From positions 163,142-227,141 of the forward strand of contig CAZPGY010000003.1 of assembly GCA_964586655.1 (NCBI GenBank): a stretch of 64,000 nt of DNA, in the 5' to 3' direction. The position numbers were made by a program, and so were the translations under genes. Numbering within the stretch: the first letter of the stretch is position 1; every line of letters starts with the position of its first letter. The notes beneath the pieces are model-generated. The model ran no database searches, was not told the origin of the DNA, and worked only from the letters and a program-made list of their open reading frames with translations. Positions 34,804 to 43,384 of this stretch are shown in pieces. Source of the DNA: JAJYSO01 sp964586655. GTDB taxonomy: Bacteria > Bacteroidota > Bacteroidia > Flavobacteriales > Flavobacteriaceae.

Positions 34804-34839
34804 AAACTAAATTATTCGTTTAAACTAATTATTTAGTTA
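34804..34839. promoter_or_regulatory. Two tandem BlaI-type operators
   Basis: Two inverted repeats of one design: AAACTAA-N4-TTCGTTT at 34,804-34,821 and AAACTAA-N4-TTAGTTA at 34,822-34,839. They are spaced 18 bp centre to centre and placed 29 bp before the BlaI start. The arrangement fits cooperative binding of repressor dimers. The gene at 34,988 on the other strand could also be affected. Confidence 0.65.
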
Positions 34840-34987
34840 TTATTTTAATGTAATGATACCGATTGAGCGGTCGGTTTGAAGACTTTAACATCGACAAAAA
34901 TATCAGAGTAGCCTTAAAAACAGGTTAAAGAGGAGGAGGGGAACAGGATATTTTTATATGTTTAAGCTCAATTTTAAATCATCTTCC

Positions 34988-35764
34988 ATGGACATTACAG
35001 CATTGGCCGATCAAATTTATGAGGCACATACTTCCAAAACGGCGATTCCTCCTATTCGTAGTGCTTTTGGCGCTAAGGATATAGAAGCTGCTTATCAGAT
35101 TCAAGAATACAATATTGATCGTCAGCTCAAGGCCGGACAGCAGGTTGTCGGTAAAAAAATAGGGTTGACTTCCAGGAAGGTTCAGGCTCAGCTCGGAGTC
35201 GATCAACCGGATTTTGGAATCTTGCTCGACAGCATGCAAATTGAAAATGGCGCTGTGTTGCCTTATACTGAGTTGTTGCAGCCCAAAGCCGAAGCCGAAG
35301 TGGCTTTTGTTTTAAAAAGGGATTTGGTTTCAGAATATATCGAAATGGAAGACATTATTCAGGCCATTGACTATGTGGTTCCGGCTATCGAAATTGTGGG
35401 CAGCCGCATTCAGAACTGGGACATCCAAATCACCGACACCATTGCTGACAACGCTTCTTCAAGTCACTTTGTATTGGGCGATAACAGGGTGGATTTAGCC
35501 GATATTGATTTGGAAGCCTGTGCTATGGAACTTCGAATAAACGGTCAAGTTCAATCACAAGGCAATGGCAAAGCCTGTTTGGGCAATCCTTTAAATGCCG
35601 TATTGTGGTTGGCCAAAAAGATGCAACAACTCGGGCAAGCTTTACTTGCGGAAGAGGTAATTCTCTCCGGGGCACTCGGTCCTATGGTAGTTATTGAACC
35701 GGGCGATCAAGTGGAGGCTCAAATTGAAGGCCTCGGGGGCGTTCAGTTTGCGGTAGGGAAATAA
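34988..35764 (+). CDS. 2-keto-4-pentenoate hydratase family protein
   Basis: 258 residues from the ATG at 34,988 (MDITALADQIYEAH); a start at 34,958 would add ten residues. It belongs to the fumarylacetoacetate-hydrolase superfamily, MhpD/HpaH branch: VGKKIGLTSRKVQAQLGVDQPDFG, the metal-binding KAEAEVAFVL, then VVPAIEIVGSRI and SGALGPMVVIEPGD. Family members hydrate 2-hydroxypenta-2,4-dienoates in meta-cleavage pathways. No other genes of such a pathway adjoin it; the only possible partner nearby is the VOC protein at 37,195. Confidence 0.85.
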   Translation: MDITALADQIYEAHTSKTAIPPIRSAFGAKDIEAAYQIQEYNIDRQLKAGQQVVGKKIGLTSRKVQAQLGVDQPDFGILLDSMQIENGAVLPYTELLQPKAEAEVAFVLKRDLVSEYIEMEDIIQAIDYVVPAIEIVGSRIQNWDIQITDTIADNASSSHFVLGDNRVDLADIDLEACAMELRINGQVQSQGNGKACLGNPLNAVLWLAKKMQQLGQALLAEEVILSGALGPMVVIEPGDQVEAQIEGLGGVQFAVGK

Positions 35765-35778
35765 TGAAGTCGTCTGCA

Positions 35779-36456
35779 TTAACGCTCATAAATACCATCT
35801 ATTTCCATTTCTCCCGAGATGCTCATTTCTTCAGAGACCCACTCGGCATTCTCACCAAGGTAAACAGTCTTGAACTCTGCTTCAAATGTCATGTTAAAGT
35901 TGACACCCGGGAAATAAGAAACCGGAGGATCTTGCTCAATTTCAACAATGGAAAGACTTGTTATCGTTCCGGAAGTACTGTTAAGGTTCTTAGCGTTGGA
36001 AATGTTTGTTGTATCTAAAAATGTGATATTTATGTAAGAAGGACCGTCTGATTCGTCTAACAAATGACCGACCGGGAGAGGAGTTCCATCGGCAGCTATT
36101 GCAATTTCACATACTACGGATATAATGTGGTAATCCCCCTGATTAATTGTATCTTCAAAGGCCGTAGATATGATGGCGTATGGATTATTGTTGTGCTGAC
36201 CTACAGGATAGTATTCTGCCTTCATAATAAAGGGGTCGGTCAAAAAGCTTCCCGAAATATCTTGTCCATCATATAGACTTCCGCCCGAAATGTGAAATGC
36301 ATAATTATTGGTTCCCACTTCCGGAGTGGTTGTTTCCGGGTTTTCTTCATTCAAATCGGGCGTAGCAGAATTGTCATCGCTACTGCAACTAAGTAGTGTC
36401 AAGCTAAAAAATAATGGCAAAAAGAACTGCTTGAAGAGGTTTGATAAAGTTTTCAT
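35779..36456 (-). CDS. Lipoprotein of unknown function
   Basis: 225 residues. The signal peptide ends in a lipobox LLSC at residues 21-24, followed by SSDDN, the acidic pattern that acts as a surface-export signal for lipoproteins in Bacteroidota. The mature part begins with a Glu/Pro/Thr-rich linker and continues as beta-rich sequence of about 180 residues with ISGGSLYDGQDISG and ISGEMEIDGIYER. I do not recognise a named domain. It converges with the hydratase gene (15-bp gap). Confidence 0.75.
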   Translation of the reverse strand: MKTLSNLFKQFFLPLFFSLTLLSCSSDDNSATPDLNEENPETTTPEVGTNNYAFHISGGSLYDGQDISGSFLTDPFIMKAEYYPVGQHNNNPYAIISTAFEDTINQGDYHIISVVCEIAIAADGTPLPVGHLLDESDGPSYINITFLDTTNISNAKNLNSTSGTITSLSIVEIEQDPPVSYFPGVNFNMTFEAEFKTVYLGENAEWVSEEMSISGEMEIDGIYER

Positions 36457-36619
36457 TTTTAAGGTTGGTTAGGTTATACATAAAATATTTTTTAAAGATA
36501 ACACTTTTAAATCAAATTAAAAATAGGAGGTCTTGACGGAACTTTGTTATTTGGCAAAACCCTGCTTCCACAAAACTGCTTTCTCTCGGAAAGTAGGGGG
36601 AGTAATTGTGAATCAATAT

Positions 36620-37120
36620 TCAGGCGGCTTTAAACAATTTGAGAAAAATTTCGGTTAAGATGGTATTGGGACTGTACCATGAACAAAGACCGTTGAAGAC
36701 ATTAATGGCAAAAAAGACAATTAGTATCCAGAAGAGAAACGGGACAAATCGTTTAAATAGCTTAAAACTCAAAAGAGCAATAATTACAACGTGCAAAATC
36801 ACAAAAACAATGTTCGAAAGAGTTGAAGAGGCCTCAATCAGCCCATTTGAAAAAAATAAAGTGATCATATCAGAAAAACAGACGAAATAGACAAAGCTGG
36901 CACCCACAATTTTACCTATAAAAGGCAGCTTGTCCCGGCGTAGTAAAAAATACAGGACAATACCGCAAATAACAAGGGGGACTACCTCAGCTATAACAAG
37001 ATTGGTGGGGCCGAAAAAAGTCAACGGAACAGTAGAAGCGGCAGAAAAAATCGCTATGGCTAAAATATTAAGGATAAAAGCCAAAATTAGTTCTCTTCCT
37101 TTGCTTTTTAATGATTTCAT
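36620..37120 (-). CDS. Integral membrane protein of unknown function
   Basis: 166 residues with about five hydrophobic segments (around 9-27, 40-60, 68-90, 98-117 and 125-148), short polar loops and a positively charged N-terminus (MKSLKSKGRE). No motif or family recognised. Single gene between a lipoprotein and a VOC protein on the same strand, with long gaps on both sides. Confidence 0.65.
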   Translation of the reverse strand: MKSLKSKGRELILAFILNILAIAIFSAASTVPLTFFGPTNLVIAEVVPLVICGIVLYFLLRRDKLPFIGKIVGASFVYFVCFSDMITLFFSNGLIEASSTLSNIVFVILHVVIIALLSFKLFKRFVPFLFWILIVFFAINVFNGLCSWYSPNTILTEIFLKLFKAA

Positions 37121-37194
37121 TTATGTTTGAATTATTGAATTCAAGTAGTCAATGTAACAAAAAACAGTTTTTGCGTCTTGATGCCTGAACCTCA

Positions 37195-37863
37195 TTACCT
37201 CCACAAAATAGCCTTTCCGTCAAAGGCAAGCCGATAAGTTTGGTTGCTGTGGGAAAAATCTAATACAAAAGGGGAGGCGAAGGCCTTGTCTTTGGTGGGG
37301 AACCAGGTGGGTTTTTGACGGTTGTCGATGGTGATGAGCAGCCCCTCATCATCTCCAATGGGACAAAATTTTTCAAAGTCTCCAAAGTACTGTGGCAGCC
37401 CTGTTTTTTGATAAATATTGTCATAAGCCGCCCGAACGTTCTGTGTGGCCAGGCCAATTTCAGCAATTCCTCGGATATCCTTTTTTGAAAACCCTTTATT
37501 ATTGGTTTGGTATAGGTGTCGCCGAGAAATAAACTCTAAAACATTGTGATCGGCATCATAAAAATAAATGGACTTGGCATTCCAACTGCTGAAATCAATG
37601 ATTTCTTGTTTCCCCATTTTTAAAATATCGACCTTTTTCTTGAGCCAAGTCAATGCCGGGTTCTCTTTTTCGGCTGAGAGGTGGAAGGCAATGTGATAGG
37701 GGGTAAATCCGGGGTTTTCACTAATTTCTAAAACGGAATCTCCTACTTGAACTTCTATTTTTCTGGCAGAAAGGCTTTTAACCGGCAGGTTTAAGATTTG
37801 TGCATAAAACACCTTTTGCCGTGCGATGTTTTTGGCTTCGATATATAAACGATCAAAATGCAT
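37195..37863 (-). CDS. VOC (glyoxalase/dioxygenase) superfamily protein
   Basis: 222 residues covering two VOC modules: MHFDRLYIEAKNIARQKVFYAQILNLP with DADHNVLEFISRR, then IRGIAEIGLATQNVRAAYDNIYQKTGLPQYFGD. HFDR and HIAFHL offer metal-ligand histidines and NVLEF a glutamate. The superfamily includes glyoxalase I, fosfomycin resistance enzymes and extradiol dioxygenases; the reaction here is not known. Its start lies against the fossil of a LOG-family gene. Confidence 0.78.
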   Translation of the reverse strand: MHFDRLYIEAKNIARQKVFYAQILNLPVKSLSARKIEVQVGDSVLEISENPGFTPYHIAFHLSAEKENPALTWLKKKVDILKMGKQEIIDFSSWNAKSIYFYDADHNVLEFISRRHLYQTNNKGFSKKDIRGIAEIGLATQNVRAAYDNIYQKTGLPQYFGDFEKFCPIGDDEGLLITIDNRQKPTWFPTKDKAFASPFVLDFSHSNQTYRLAFDGKAILWR

Positions 37864-38437
37864 TAAACTTTATTTTTTAATCAGTCCTTCAGACACCATT
37901 TTGTCATAAATCTATCCATTTGCTTGTATAAAGATAGCGTATTATCGACAATAAGAATCAGGTTTTGGTGAAAACTAATAAATTTTCATTGTACGGGTTA
38001 TAATGGTTGTCCCCGGTCTTTTTTTAAGTAAATGACCGTCATCGTGGGCGCACCTACTATAGAAGAGCGGTTAAAGCAATGGCTCTTCATTAATTTTTCA
38101 CCACGACAAGCTTTCAATGGCGATGTGTTTCTCTCAGTCGTCATACTTTTAAGATGCAAGTAGAACTTCTCCAAAACCCTCCTTCGGCCTTACCTGGTAT
38201 TAAGTTTTGAAATACAGGGTTTTATAATTTTAACAGGAAGATTACCTGTTTTCAAGATTACTTCCGTATGCGTAGGGTTTGGAGGAGTGAAGGCTTAAAA
38301 AATGATTTCCTTTTTATGGATTATATGAATCCGGCACGGAATAAAATTCTTAAAATTTACTTACAATATTTTTAAAAAGTCAAAAAAATAGCGTGTAGAT
38401 TTTAAATAGTTTATATTTTTACGAAAAATCTAAGCTA
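37864..38437. other. Intergenic region before ppsA
   Basis: 574 bp. It holds the LOG-family fossil (37,875-37,976), a 43-codon frame at 38,032-38,163 without a recognisable product, and an AACAGG/CCTGTT hairpin with a 7-base loop at 38,232-38,250. The ppsA promoter probably lies in the AT-rich end; TATATTTT near 38,411 is a weak match to the -7 element. Confidence 0.5.
37875..37976 (-). pseudogene. Fossil of a LOG-family (TIGR00730) gene end
   Basis: On the minus strand the text reads NLILIVDNTLSLYKQM, matching DLILVADNMPSLYEQM at the end of the intact gene at 42,690. It is followed in another frame by DKMVSEGLIKK and stop, matching the DKMVEKRILKK segment that precedes it in the intact gene. 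The two segments are thus in swapped order. No start or catalytic motif remains. A decayed, rearranged duplicate is the simplest reading. Confidence 0.6.
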
Positions 38438-40825
38438 ATGAATAATCATATCCTGTGGTTCGAAGAAATCGGTATGTCCGATGTAGAACGCGTTGGGGGG
38501 AAAAATGCCTCTTTGGGCGAAATGACCGGAAACCTGAGTAAATTGGGAGTTTCTGTTCCCGGTGGTTTTGCTACTACTGCTGAAGCTTATCAATCTTTTT
38601 TAAAAGACAGCGGTTTAGCAGATCGTATTCAAGAAGAGTTAAATACCTTGGATGTAGAAGATGTTGAAAAGCTCACTCATACCGGGGAGAAAATTAGAAC
38701 TTGGATTACGGACACTCCTTTAACAGCTAAGCTCGAACAAGATATTACTTCGGCTTATAAAAAACTTTGTAAAGAAGCGGGCACTGATAATATTGCGGTA
38801 GCTGTTCGCTCTTCAGCAACCGCTGAAGACTTGCCGGAGGCCAGTTTTGCCGGTCAGCAGGAAACTTTCCTAAATGTGGTAGGCATTGATGAAGTGTTGG
38901 ACAAAGTACGGGAGGTTTTTGCTTCTTTGTACAATGATCGGGCTATTGCCTATCGAGTGCACCACGGATTTAAACACGAAGACGTGTCTTTGTCAGCGGG
39001 AATACAGCTCATGGTACGTTCTGATGTCGGTGCCTCCGGAGTGTTGTTTACGCTGGATACAGAATCCGGTTTCCGCGATGTGGTATTTGTGACTTGCGGA
39101 TATGGTTTGGGAGAGTTGATTGTTCAAGGAGCCGTTAACCCGGATGAATTTTATGTGTTTAAACCTACTTTGCGCGAAGGAAGACCCGCAATTTTGCGTC
39201 GTCAACTTGGATTGAAACAAGAGCGGATGGTGTATTCTGACAAGCCTGGAGAAAGCGTAAAAGCAGAAGAAACTCCGGAGGAACTTCGCAACCAGTTTTG
39301 TGTGAGTGATGAAGATGTCGAAGAATTGGCACGCCAAGCTTTAATCATTGAAGAGCACTATGGAAGACCCATGGATATTGAGTGGGGAAAAGACGGAAAC
39401 ACAGGAAAACTTTATATTCTTCAAGCACGCCCGGAAACGGTAAGATCCAGAGAACAGGTTAATAAGCGAGAGCGTTTTCAGCTTAATGAAAAAGGGAATG
39501 TGCTTGTTGAAGGGCGATCTATTGGTCAAAGAATAGGAGCGGGTAAAGCTCGCATAATTGAGTCGCTCGATAGCATGAAAGATTTTAAAGAGGGTGATGT
39601 TCTGGTGGCCGATATGACTGATCCTGATTGGGAGCCGATTATGAAAAGAGCATCAGCAATTGTGACTAATCGTGGAGGGCGTACTTGTCATGCCGCTATT
39701 ATCGCTCGAGAATTGGGAGTTCCGGCAGTTGTTGGAACGAGAAATGCTTTAGGGACTATCCCAGATGGAATGGAAGTAACCGTATCATGTGCAGAAGGGG
39801 ATACAGGGTTTATTTATCAAGGAATTTTGGATTTTGAATGTATTACGACTGAACTGGGCGATATGCCTGAGGCACCACTTAAGGTAATGATGAACGTAGC
39901 CAACCCTGATCGGGCGTTTGATTTTGGAATGTTGCCCAGTTACGGGATTGGACTTGCGCGTTTGGAAATGATTATCGCCAGTCACATTGGAGTGCATCCC
40001 AAGGCTTTGTTGGAGTTTGAGGATCAAAGCGAAGAGCTCAAGATGAAAATTGATAAAAAGATTGCAGGTTATAAAAGCCCGGTTTCTTTTTATGTAGATC
40101 GACTTACCGAGGGAATAGCAACTATTGCGGCTTCGGTTTATCCAAAACCCGTAATTGTACGGATGAGCGATTTTAAGTCGAATGAATATGCAAACCTATT
40201 GGGAGGAAGTCAATATGAACCCGATGAGGAAAACCCTATGATAGGTTTCCGTGGCGCCAGCCGATATGTGGATTCGAGTTTTTCCGAGGCATTTTCTCTG
40301 GAATGCAAAGCTGTGAAAAAAGTACGTGAAGCTATGGGGCTTGACAATGTATGGGTTATGATTCCATTTGTACGTACACTTGAAGAAGGTCAAAAAGTAA
40401 TTGAGGTACTTAAAGATAATGGATTGGAACAAGGGGTTACACATGGAGGGGAAAATCCTCTTAAGGTTATCATGATGTGCGAAGTCCCTTCAAATGCTCT
40501 TCTTGCGGATGAGTTTTTGGATATTTTCGACGGTTTTTCCATTGGTTCCAATGATTTGACTCAATTGACATTAGGGCTCGACCGGGACTCAGATATAGTT
40601 GCTGAATCATTCGATGAGCGGAATCCTGCTGTAAAAAGATTACTTTCAATGGCTATTCAAACTGCCCGAAAACGAGGAAAGTACGTGGGTATTTGCGGCC
40701 AAGGGCCCTCAGATCATCCTGATCTTGCCGAATGGCTAATGGAACAGGAAATTGAATCGGTTTCACTTAATCCTGATACTGTTGTCGATACTTGGCTGCG
40801 ACTCGCCGAGAAAAAAGGGGCTTGA
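38438..40825 (+). CDS. ppsA: Phosphoenolpyruvate synthase (pyruvate, water dikinase)
   Basis: 795 residues, the normal length. It makes PEP, AMP and phosphate from pyruvate and ATP. The ATP-grasp domain is N-terminal (VGGKNASLGEM, VRSSATAEDLPEASFAGQQETFLN). The swivelling phosphohistidine is His418 in GGRTCHAAIIARELGVPAVVG, and the C-terminal TIM barrel has the PEP-binding Cys753 in GICGQGPS. It allows growth on C3 and amino-acid substrates. Single gene with long regions on both sides; no PEP synthase regulatory protein gene is adjacent. Confidence 0.97.
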   Translation: MNNHILWFEEIGMSDVERVGGKNASLGEMTGNLSKLGVSVPGGFATTAEAYQSFLKDSGLADRIQEELNTLDVEDVEKLTHTGEKIRTWITDTPLTAKLEQDITSAYKKLCKEAGTDNIAVAVRSSATAEDLPEASFAGQQETFLNVVGIDEVLDKVREVFASLYNDRAIAYRVHHGFKHEDVSLSAGIQLMVRSDVGASGVLFTLDTESGFRDVVFVTCGYGLGELIVQGAVNPDEFYVFKPTLREGRPAILRRQLGLKQERMVYSDKPGESVKAEETPEELRNQFCVSDEDVEELARQALIIEEHYGRPMDIEWGKDGNTGKLYILQARPETVRSREQVNKRERFQLNEKGNVLVEGRSIGQRIGAGKARIIESLDSMKDFKEGDVLVADMTDPDWEPIMKRASAIVTNRGGRTCHAAIIARELGVPAVVGTRNALGTIPDGMEVTVSCAEGDTGFIYQGILDFECITTELGDMPEAPLKVMMNVANPDRAFDFGMLPSYGIGLARLEMIIASHIGVHPKALLEFEDQSEELKMKIDKKIAGYKSPVSFYVDRLTEGIATIAASVYPKPVIVRMSDFKSNEYANLLGGSQYEPDEENPMIGFRGASRYVDSSFSEAFSLECKAVKKVREAMGLDNVWVMIPFVRTLEEGQKVIEVLKDNGLEQGVTHGGENPLKVIMMCEVPSNALLADEFLDIFDGFSIGSNDLTQLTLGLDRDSDIVAESFDERNPAVKRLLSMAIQTARKRGKYVGICGQGPSDHPDLAEWLMEQEIESVSLNPDTVVDTWLRLAEKKGA

Positions 40826-41406
40826 ACGTTTAAAATAATTTATACCAAATTCCAAAAGTGTCACAGGTCACTACCATAGAAATAGAAATAACTCTGGGGG
40901 TGAGTGCAACATCCGGGACTAAAATTCAATAGGAAACAATTAAAAAGTGCTTTTTATTCTCACTGAAACCCGGGAAATTCTCACTGAAACCCGGGAAATT
41001 CTCACTGAAACCCGGGAAATTCTCACTGAAACCGGCTAAATACTAACTGACAGGTAAAATAACCGATCACAATAGAGAAAGTCCTTATTTTTATTTCGTG
41101 AAAAATAAAAAAAGAGGGCGTCTCATGAAAAAATAGGAGCTACTTTTTAAAGAGAATCACTCAAAATCACAAAAGTATAAATGAATCTTCAAAAACACGT
41201 CTTTTTGTGAGGGCCTGGAAATGAGGCTTAGGGCTCGCGATTTGGGTGCCAAAAATTTATATGATATTCTGGAAGAACTGAATATAAAAGCCTTGGGAAA
41301 AAATTATTGTAGCAGTGAATAGCTAAATATTCCATCTTGAGATCATTTTGCATGATAGAACCCCTAAATAGGCTCGATATAAGTTAACAATTAAAACTCT
41401 ACAATT
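40826..41406. other. Intergenic region with a 21-bp tandem repeat
   Basis: 581 bp between ppsA and a lipoprotein gene. It carries the tandem repeat at 40,957-41,040 and, further on, short frames such as 41,221-41,322 (34 codons, unrecognised) that look like remains. No clear promoter or terminator was found. Confidence 0.5.
40957..41040. repeat. Tandem repeat, four copies of 21 bp
   Basis: Unit TTCTCACTGAAACCCGGGAAA, one base over 20 when written whole, so noted here as TTCTCACTGA + AACCCGGGAAA. Three copies are identical and the fourth has CCGGCT instead of CCCGGG; a decayed fifth may follow to 41,060. The period is a multiple of three and would read F-S-L-K-P-G-K, but that frame has no start codon. 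No spacers separate the units, so it is not a CRISPR array. Confidence 0.92.
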
Positions 41407-41964
41407 ATGAAAACTACAAAACAATTATTGACCCTGTTCAGCCTTCTGTTTATAGGAGTGATTGTCTTTACTTCTTGTGGCAGCAAGGATAAACCAAAAC
41501 AGGAGAAGGAAAGTTACATGACCGCCCATGTAGCCATTGGCAATGGAATTGCATTTGATTTTAAGGGAGACCATGCTACCGGCATTTCTGCAGTGAAATC
41601 TAAGTTAGGGGTTGGTTTTTTAGATGCTGAAAAAGGCGTCTCCATTTACTTGGCCATTAACGCCCCTCAAGGAGGATTGAAAGAAGGAAGCTATTCTGTA
41701 GAAACCAAAGTTTCAGCTGAAACCGGAACTACGGCATCCTTAAAATTAAGTCCCGTAAATACGGATCTTTTTCCTGATAAATTTGATACCCGGACAAATT
41801 TGGATGATGACATTTGGAATGAAGGAACCGGTAATATTACCATTACTTCCCTTGACAAGAACTGGGTGGAAGGAACCTTCTCTGTGGTCGCCTACAGCAA
41901 TGCAGGAGATGAAGCCCAAATTACAGAAGGAAAGTTTAGGATAAAGGTAGATTATAAGTTTTGA
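41407..41964 (+). CDS. Lipoprotein of unknown function
   Basis: 185 residues. Signal peptide with lipobox FTSC (Cys24), then GSKDKPKQEKE, a charged linker. The mature domain is beta-rich (MTAHVAIGNGIAFDFKGDHATG...TEGKFRIKVDYKF) and ends like Bacteroidota DUF6252-type lipoproteins, a memory-based resemblance only. Past its TGA stop the same frame stays open for 88 codons, described as a separate remnant. Confidence 0.75.
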   Translation: MKTTKQLLTLFSLLFIGVIVFTSCGSKDKPKQEKESYMTAHVAIGNGIAFDFKGDHATGISAVKSKLGVGFLDAEKGVSIYLAINAPQGGLKEGSYSVETKVSAETGTTASLKLSPVNTDLFPDKFDTRTNLDDDIWNEGTGNITITSLDKNWVEGTFSVVAYSNAGDEAQITEGKFRIKVDYKF

Positions 41965-42231
41965 CCATGGATCTTAAAGAGCAATCATTATGAAAAACTA
42001 AAAGCACCACTGCCTGACACGTTGGAAGGCTATGAAATCCGTTCCCTTGGTGCATTTTCGATGCGCTCCGTATCTTCAATAGCCAAGGGAATTTATAAGA
42101 GCGAGAATAATAACGGAGGTATTTCGGTGTTTGTTGGCGGTAGCTTTGTTGTTGAAATATCTGGAGATCAGGTGGTGGGGCATTACTGGAAAAGCACTTC
42201 AAAGAAAAAGTTGGAAACTTTGAGTGGATAG
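41965..42231 (+). pseudogene. In-frame coding remnant after the lipoprotein
   Basis: The frame after the TGA at 41,962-41,964 continues uninterrupted to 42,231 and reads like real protein, for example KAPLPDTLEGYEIRSLGAFSM and GGISVFVGGSFVVEISGDQVVGHYW. There is no plausible start before residue 20 of this stretch; an ATG at 41,990 in another frame (MKN, then stop) may mark its former beginning. It is either the 3' part of a decayed separate gene or a former extension of the lipoprotein lost by a stop mutation. Confidence 0.55.
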
Positions 42232-42337
42232 GGTTTTGGTTTACTGAAAATCAACACTTTATAGGGTGCGTTGTATTTTGTAAACCGTAAAAACAGCTTT
42301 AAAAAGCACATGATGCTATCTTAAACGCGCTGTCACA

Positions 42338-42589
42338 TCAAATTTCATCGTTTTGTTCTTTTGTTTTTCGTCTTCTGAAAAAACGCTTAAAATTTTTCTT
42401 TATTTTTTGCCAATATTCTTTGCCCAATAAAGCAATAGTGATAAGAAATAAGACTTCGCCACTGACAAGTATTCCGGTAATAATAACCGCCTTATTTGGA
42501 AAGTCAAAAAAAGGAAGAACAGGCACAGCTATCCAGCATATTATCACAATGCCCAATAATATTAATCCGATTTTCTTTTTAATTTTCAT
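42338..42589 (-). CDS. Transporter-suffix-domain-like small membrane protein
   Basis: 83 residues from the ATG at 42,589. Two membrane segments (KKKIGLILLGIVIICWIAVPVLPF and KAVIITGILVSGEVLFLITIALLG) are followed by a very basic cytosolic tail (KKNFKRFFRRRKTKEQ). The layout matches small proteins with a transporter suffix domain, often found beside or fused to transporters, though no transporter is adjacent. Function unknown. Confidence 0.68.
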   Translation of the reverse strand: MKIKKKIGLILLGIVIICWIAVPVLPFFDFPNKAVIITGILVSGEVLFLITIALLGKEYWQKIKKNFKRFFRRRKTKEQNDEI

Positions 42590-42689
42590 GTCTCTTTTGA
42601 TGCTGTCCCTAAAAAGTGTGTAAAACACACAATGTTTATCTTTGATTTAATCATCACAAAAAAGTATTTTACACAACTCCATGAAAAAT

Positions 42690-43271
42690 CTACTTTAACC
42701 ACTTCGGCGTGGCTTTAGGACTGAAATTTATCATTTGCTCGTATAAAGAGGGCATATTATCGGCAACGAGAATCAGGTCTTGGTTTTCTTTTTTAAGAAT
42801 GCGCTTCTCGACCATTTTGTCAAAGAGCTGCAGCAAATCATCATAATAGCCGTCGACGTTTAGAATGCCAATGGGCTTTTGGTGCAGACCGAGCTGGCTC
42901 CAGGTCAAAACCTCAAAAAACTCGTCCATAGTGCCAAACCCGCCGGGAAGGATGACAAATCCGTCACTCAAATCGGTCATGATCTGTTTGCGTTCGTGCA
43001 TGGTTTTCGTCGTAATAAGTTGATTCAAACCAAGGTGGACAATCTCTTTATGTTTTAAAAATTCGGGAATGACACCAATAGCATTTCCGCCATTTTCTAA
43101 AACACTTTCTACAACCAGTCCCATTATGCCTATTTTTCCCGCTCCGAAAACCAAGTCGATTTGTCCTTTGGCCAGAAATTGGCCTACTCGTCGGGCTTCG
43201 GATTTTATTTTTGGAGAATTGCCCGCACTGCTTCCACAATACACGGCCAGTTTTTTTAAGTTGTTTTCCAT
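42690..43271 (-). CDS. LOG family (TIGR00730) nucleoside-monophosphate phosphoribohydrolase
   Basis: 193 residues with the lysine-decarboxylase-like Rossmann fold. The active motif PGGFGTMDE is at 109-117, and FGAGKIGIMG (42-51) replaces the usual GGGxxGLMG. Relatives release the base from AMP or from cytokinin riboside phosphates. TATTTTTG lies 5 bases before the start codon on this strand, so the transcript may be leaderless. A fossil of a second copy lies at 37,875. Confidence 0.88.
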   Translation of the reverse strand: MENNLKKLAVYCGSSAGNSPKIKSEARRVGQFLAKGQIDLVFGAGKIGIMGLVVESVLENGGNAIGVIPEFLKHKEIVHLGLNQLITTKTMHERKQIMTDLSDGFVILPGGFGTMDEFFEVLTWSQLGLHQKPIGILNVDGYYDDLLQLFDKMVEKRILKKENQDLILVADNMPSLYEQMINFSPKATPKWLK

Positions 43272-43384
43272 GGATTCAAAAATAATAACTTTTTAGCAGT
43301 ATTCACTTTATTTTGATAACGGACAATCATTTTGACGCGCCGGCTATACGGAGCTAAAATATCATCTACTCTGCGAACTCCCTG

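Noticed and set aside
38032..38163. 43-codon frame before ppsA
   Set aside because: It begins with ATG and reads MTVIVGAPTIEERLKQW, but no family is recognised and it ends in a region of fossils; too weak to call a gene.
40957..41040. Tandem repeat as a CRISPR array or a repeat-peptide gene
   Set aside because: Units are contiguous without spacers and no cas genes are near; the F-S-L-K-P-G-K frame lacks a start codon.
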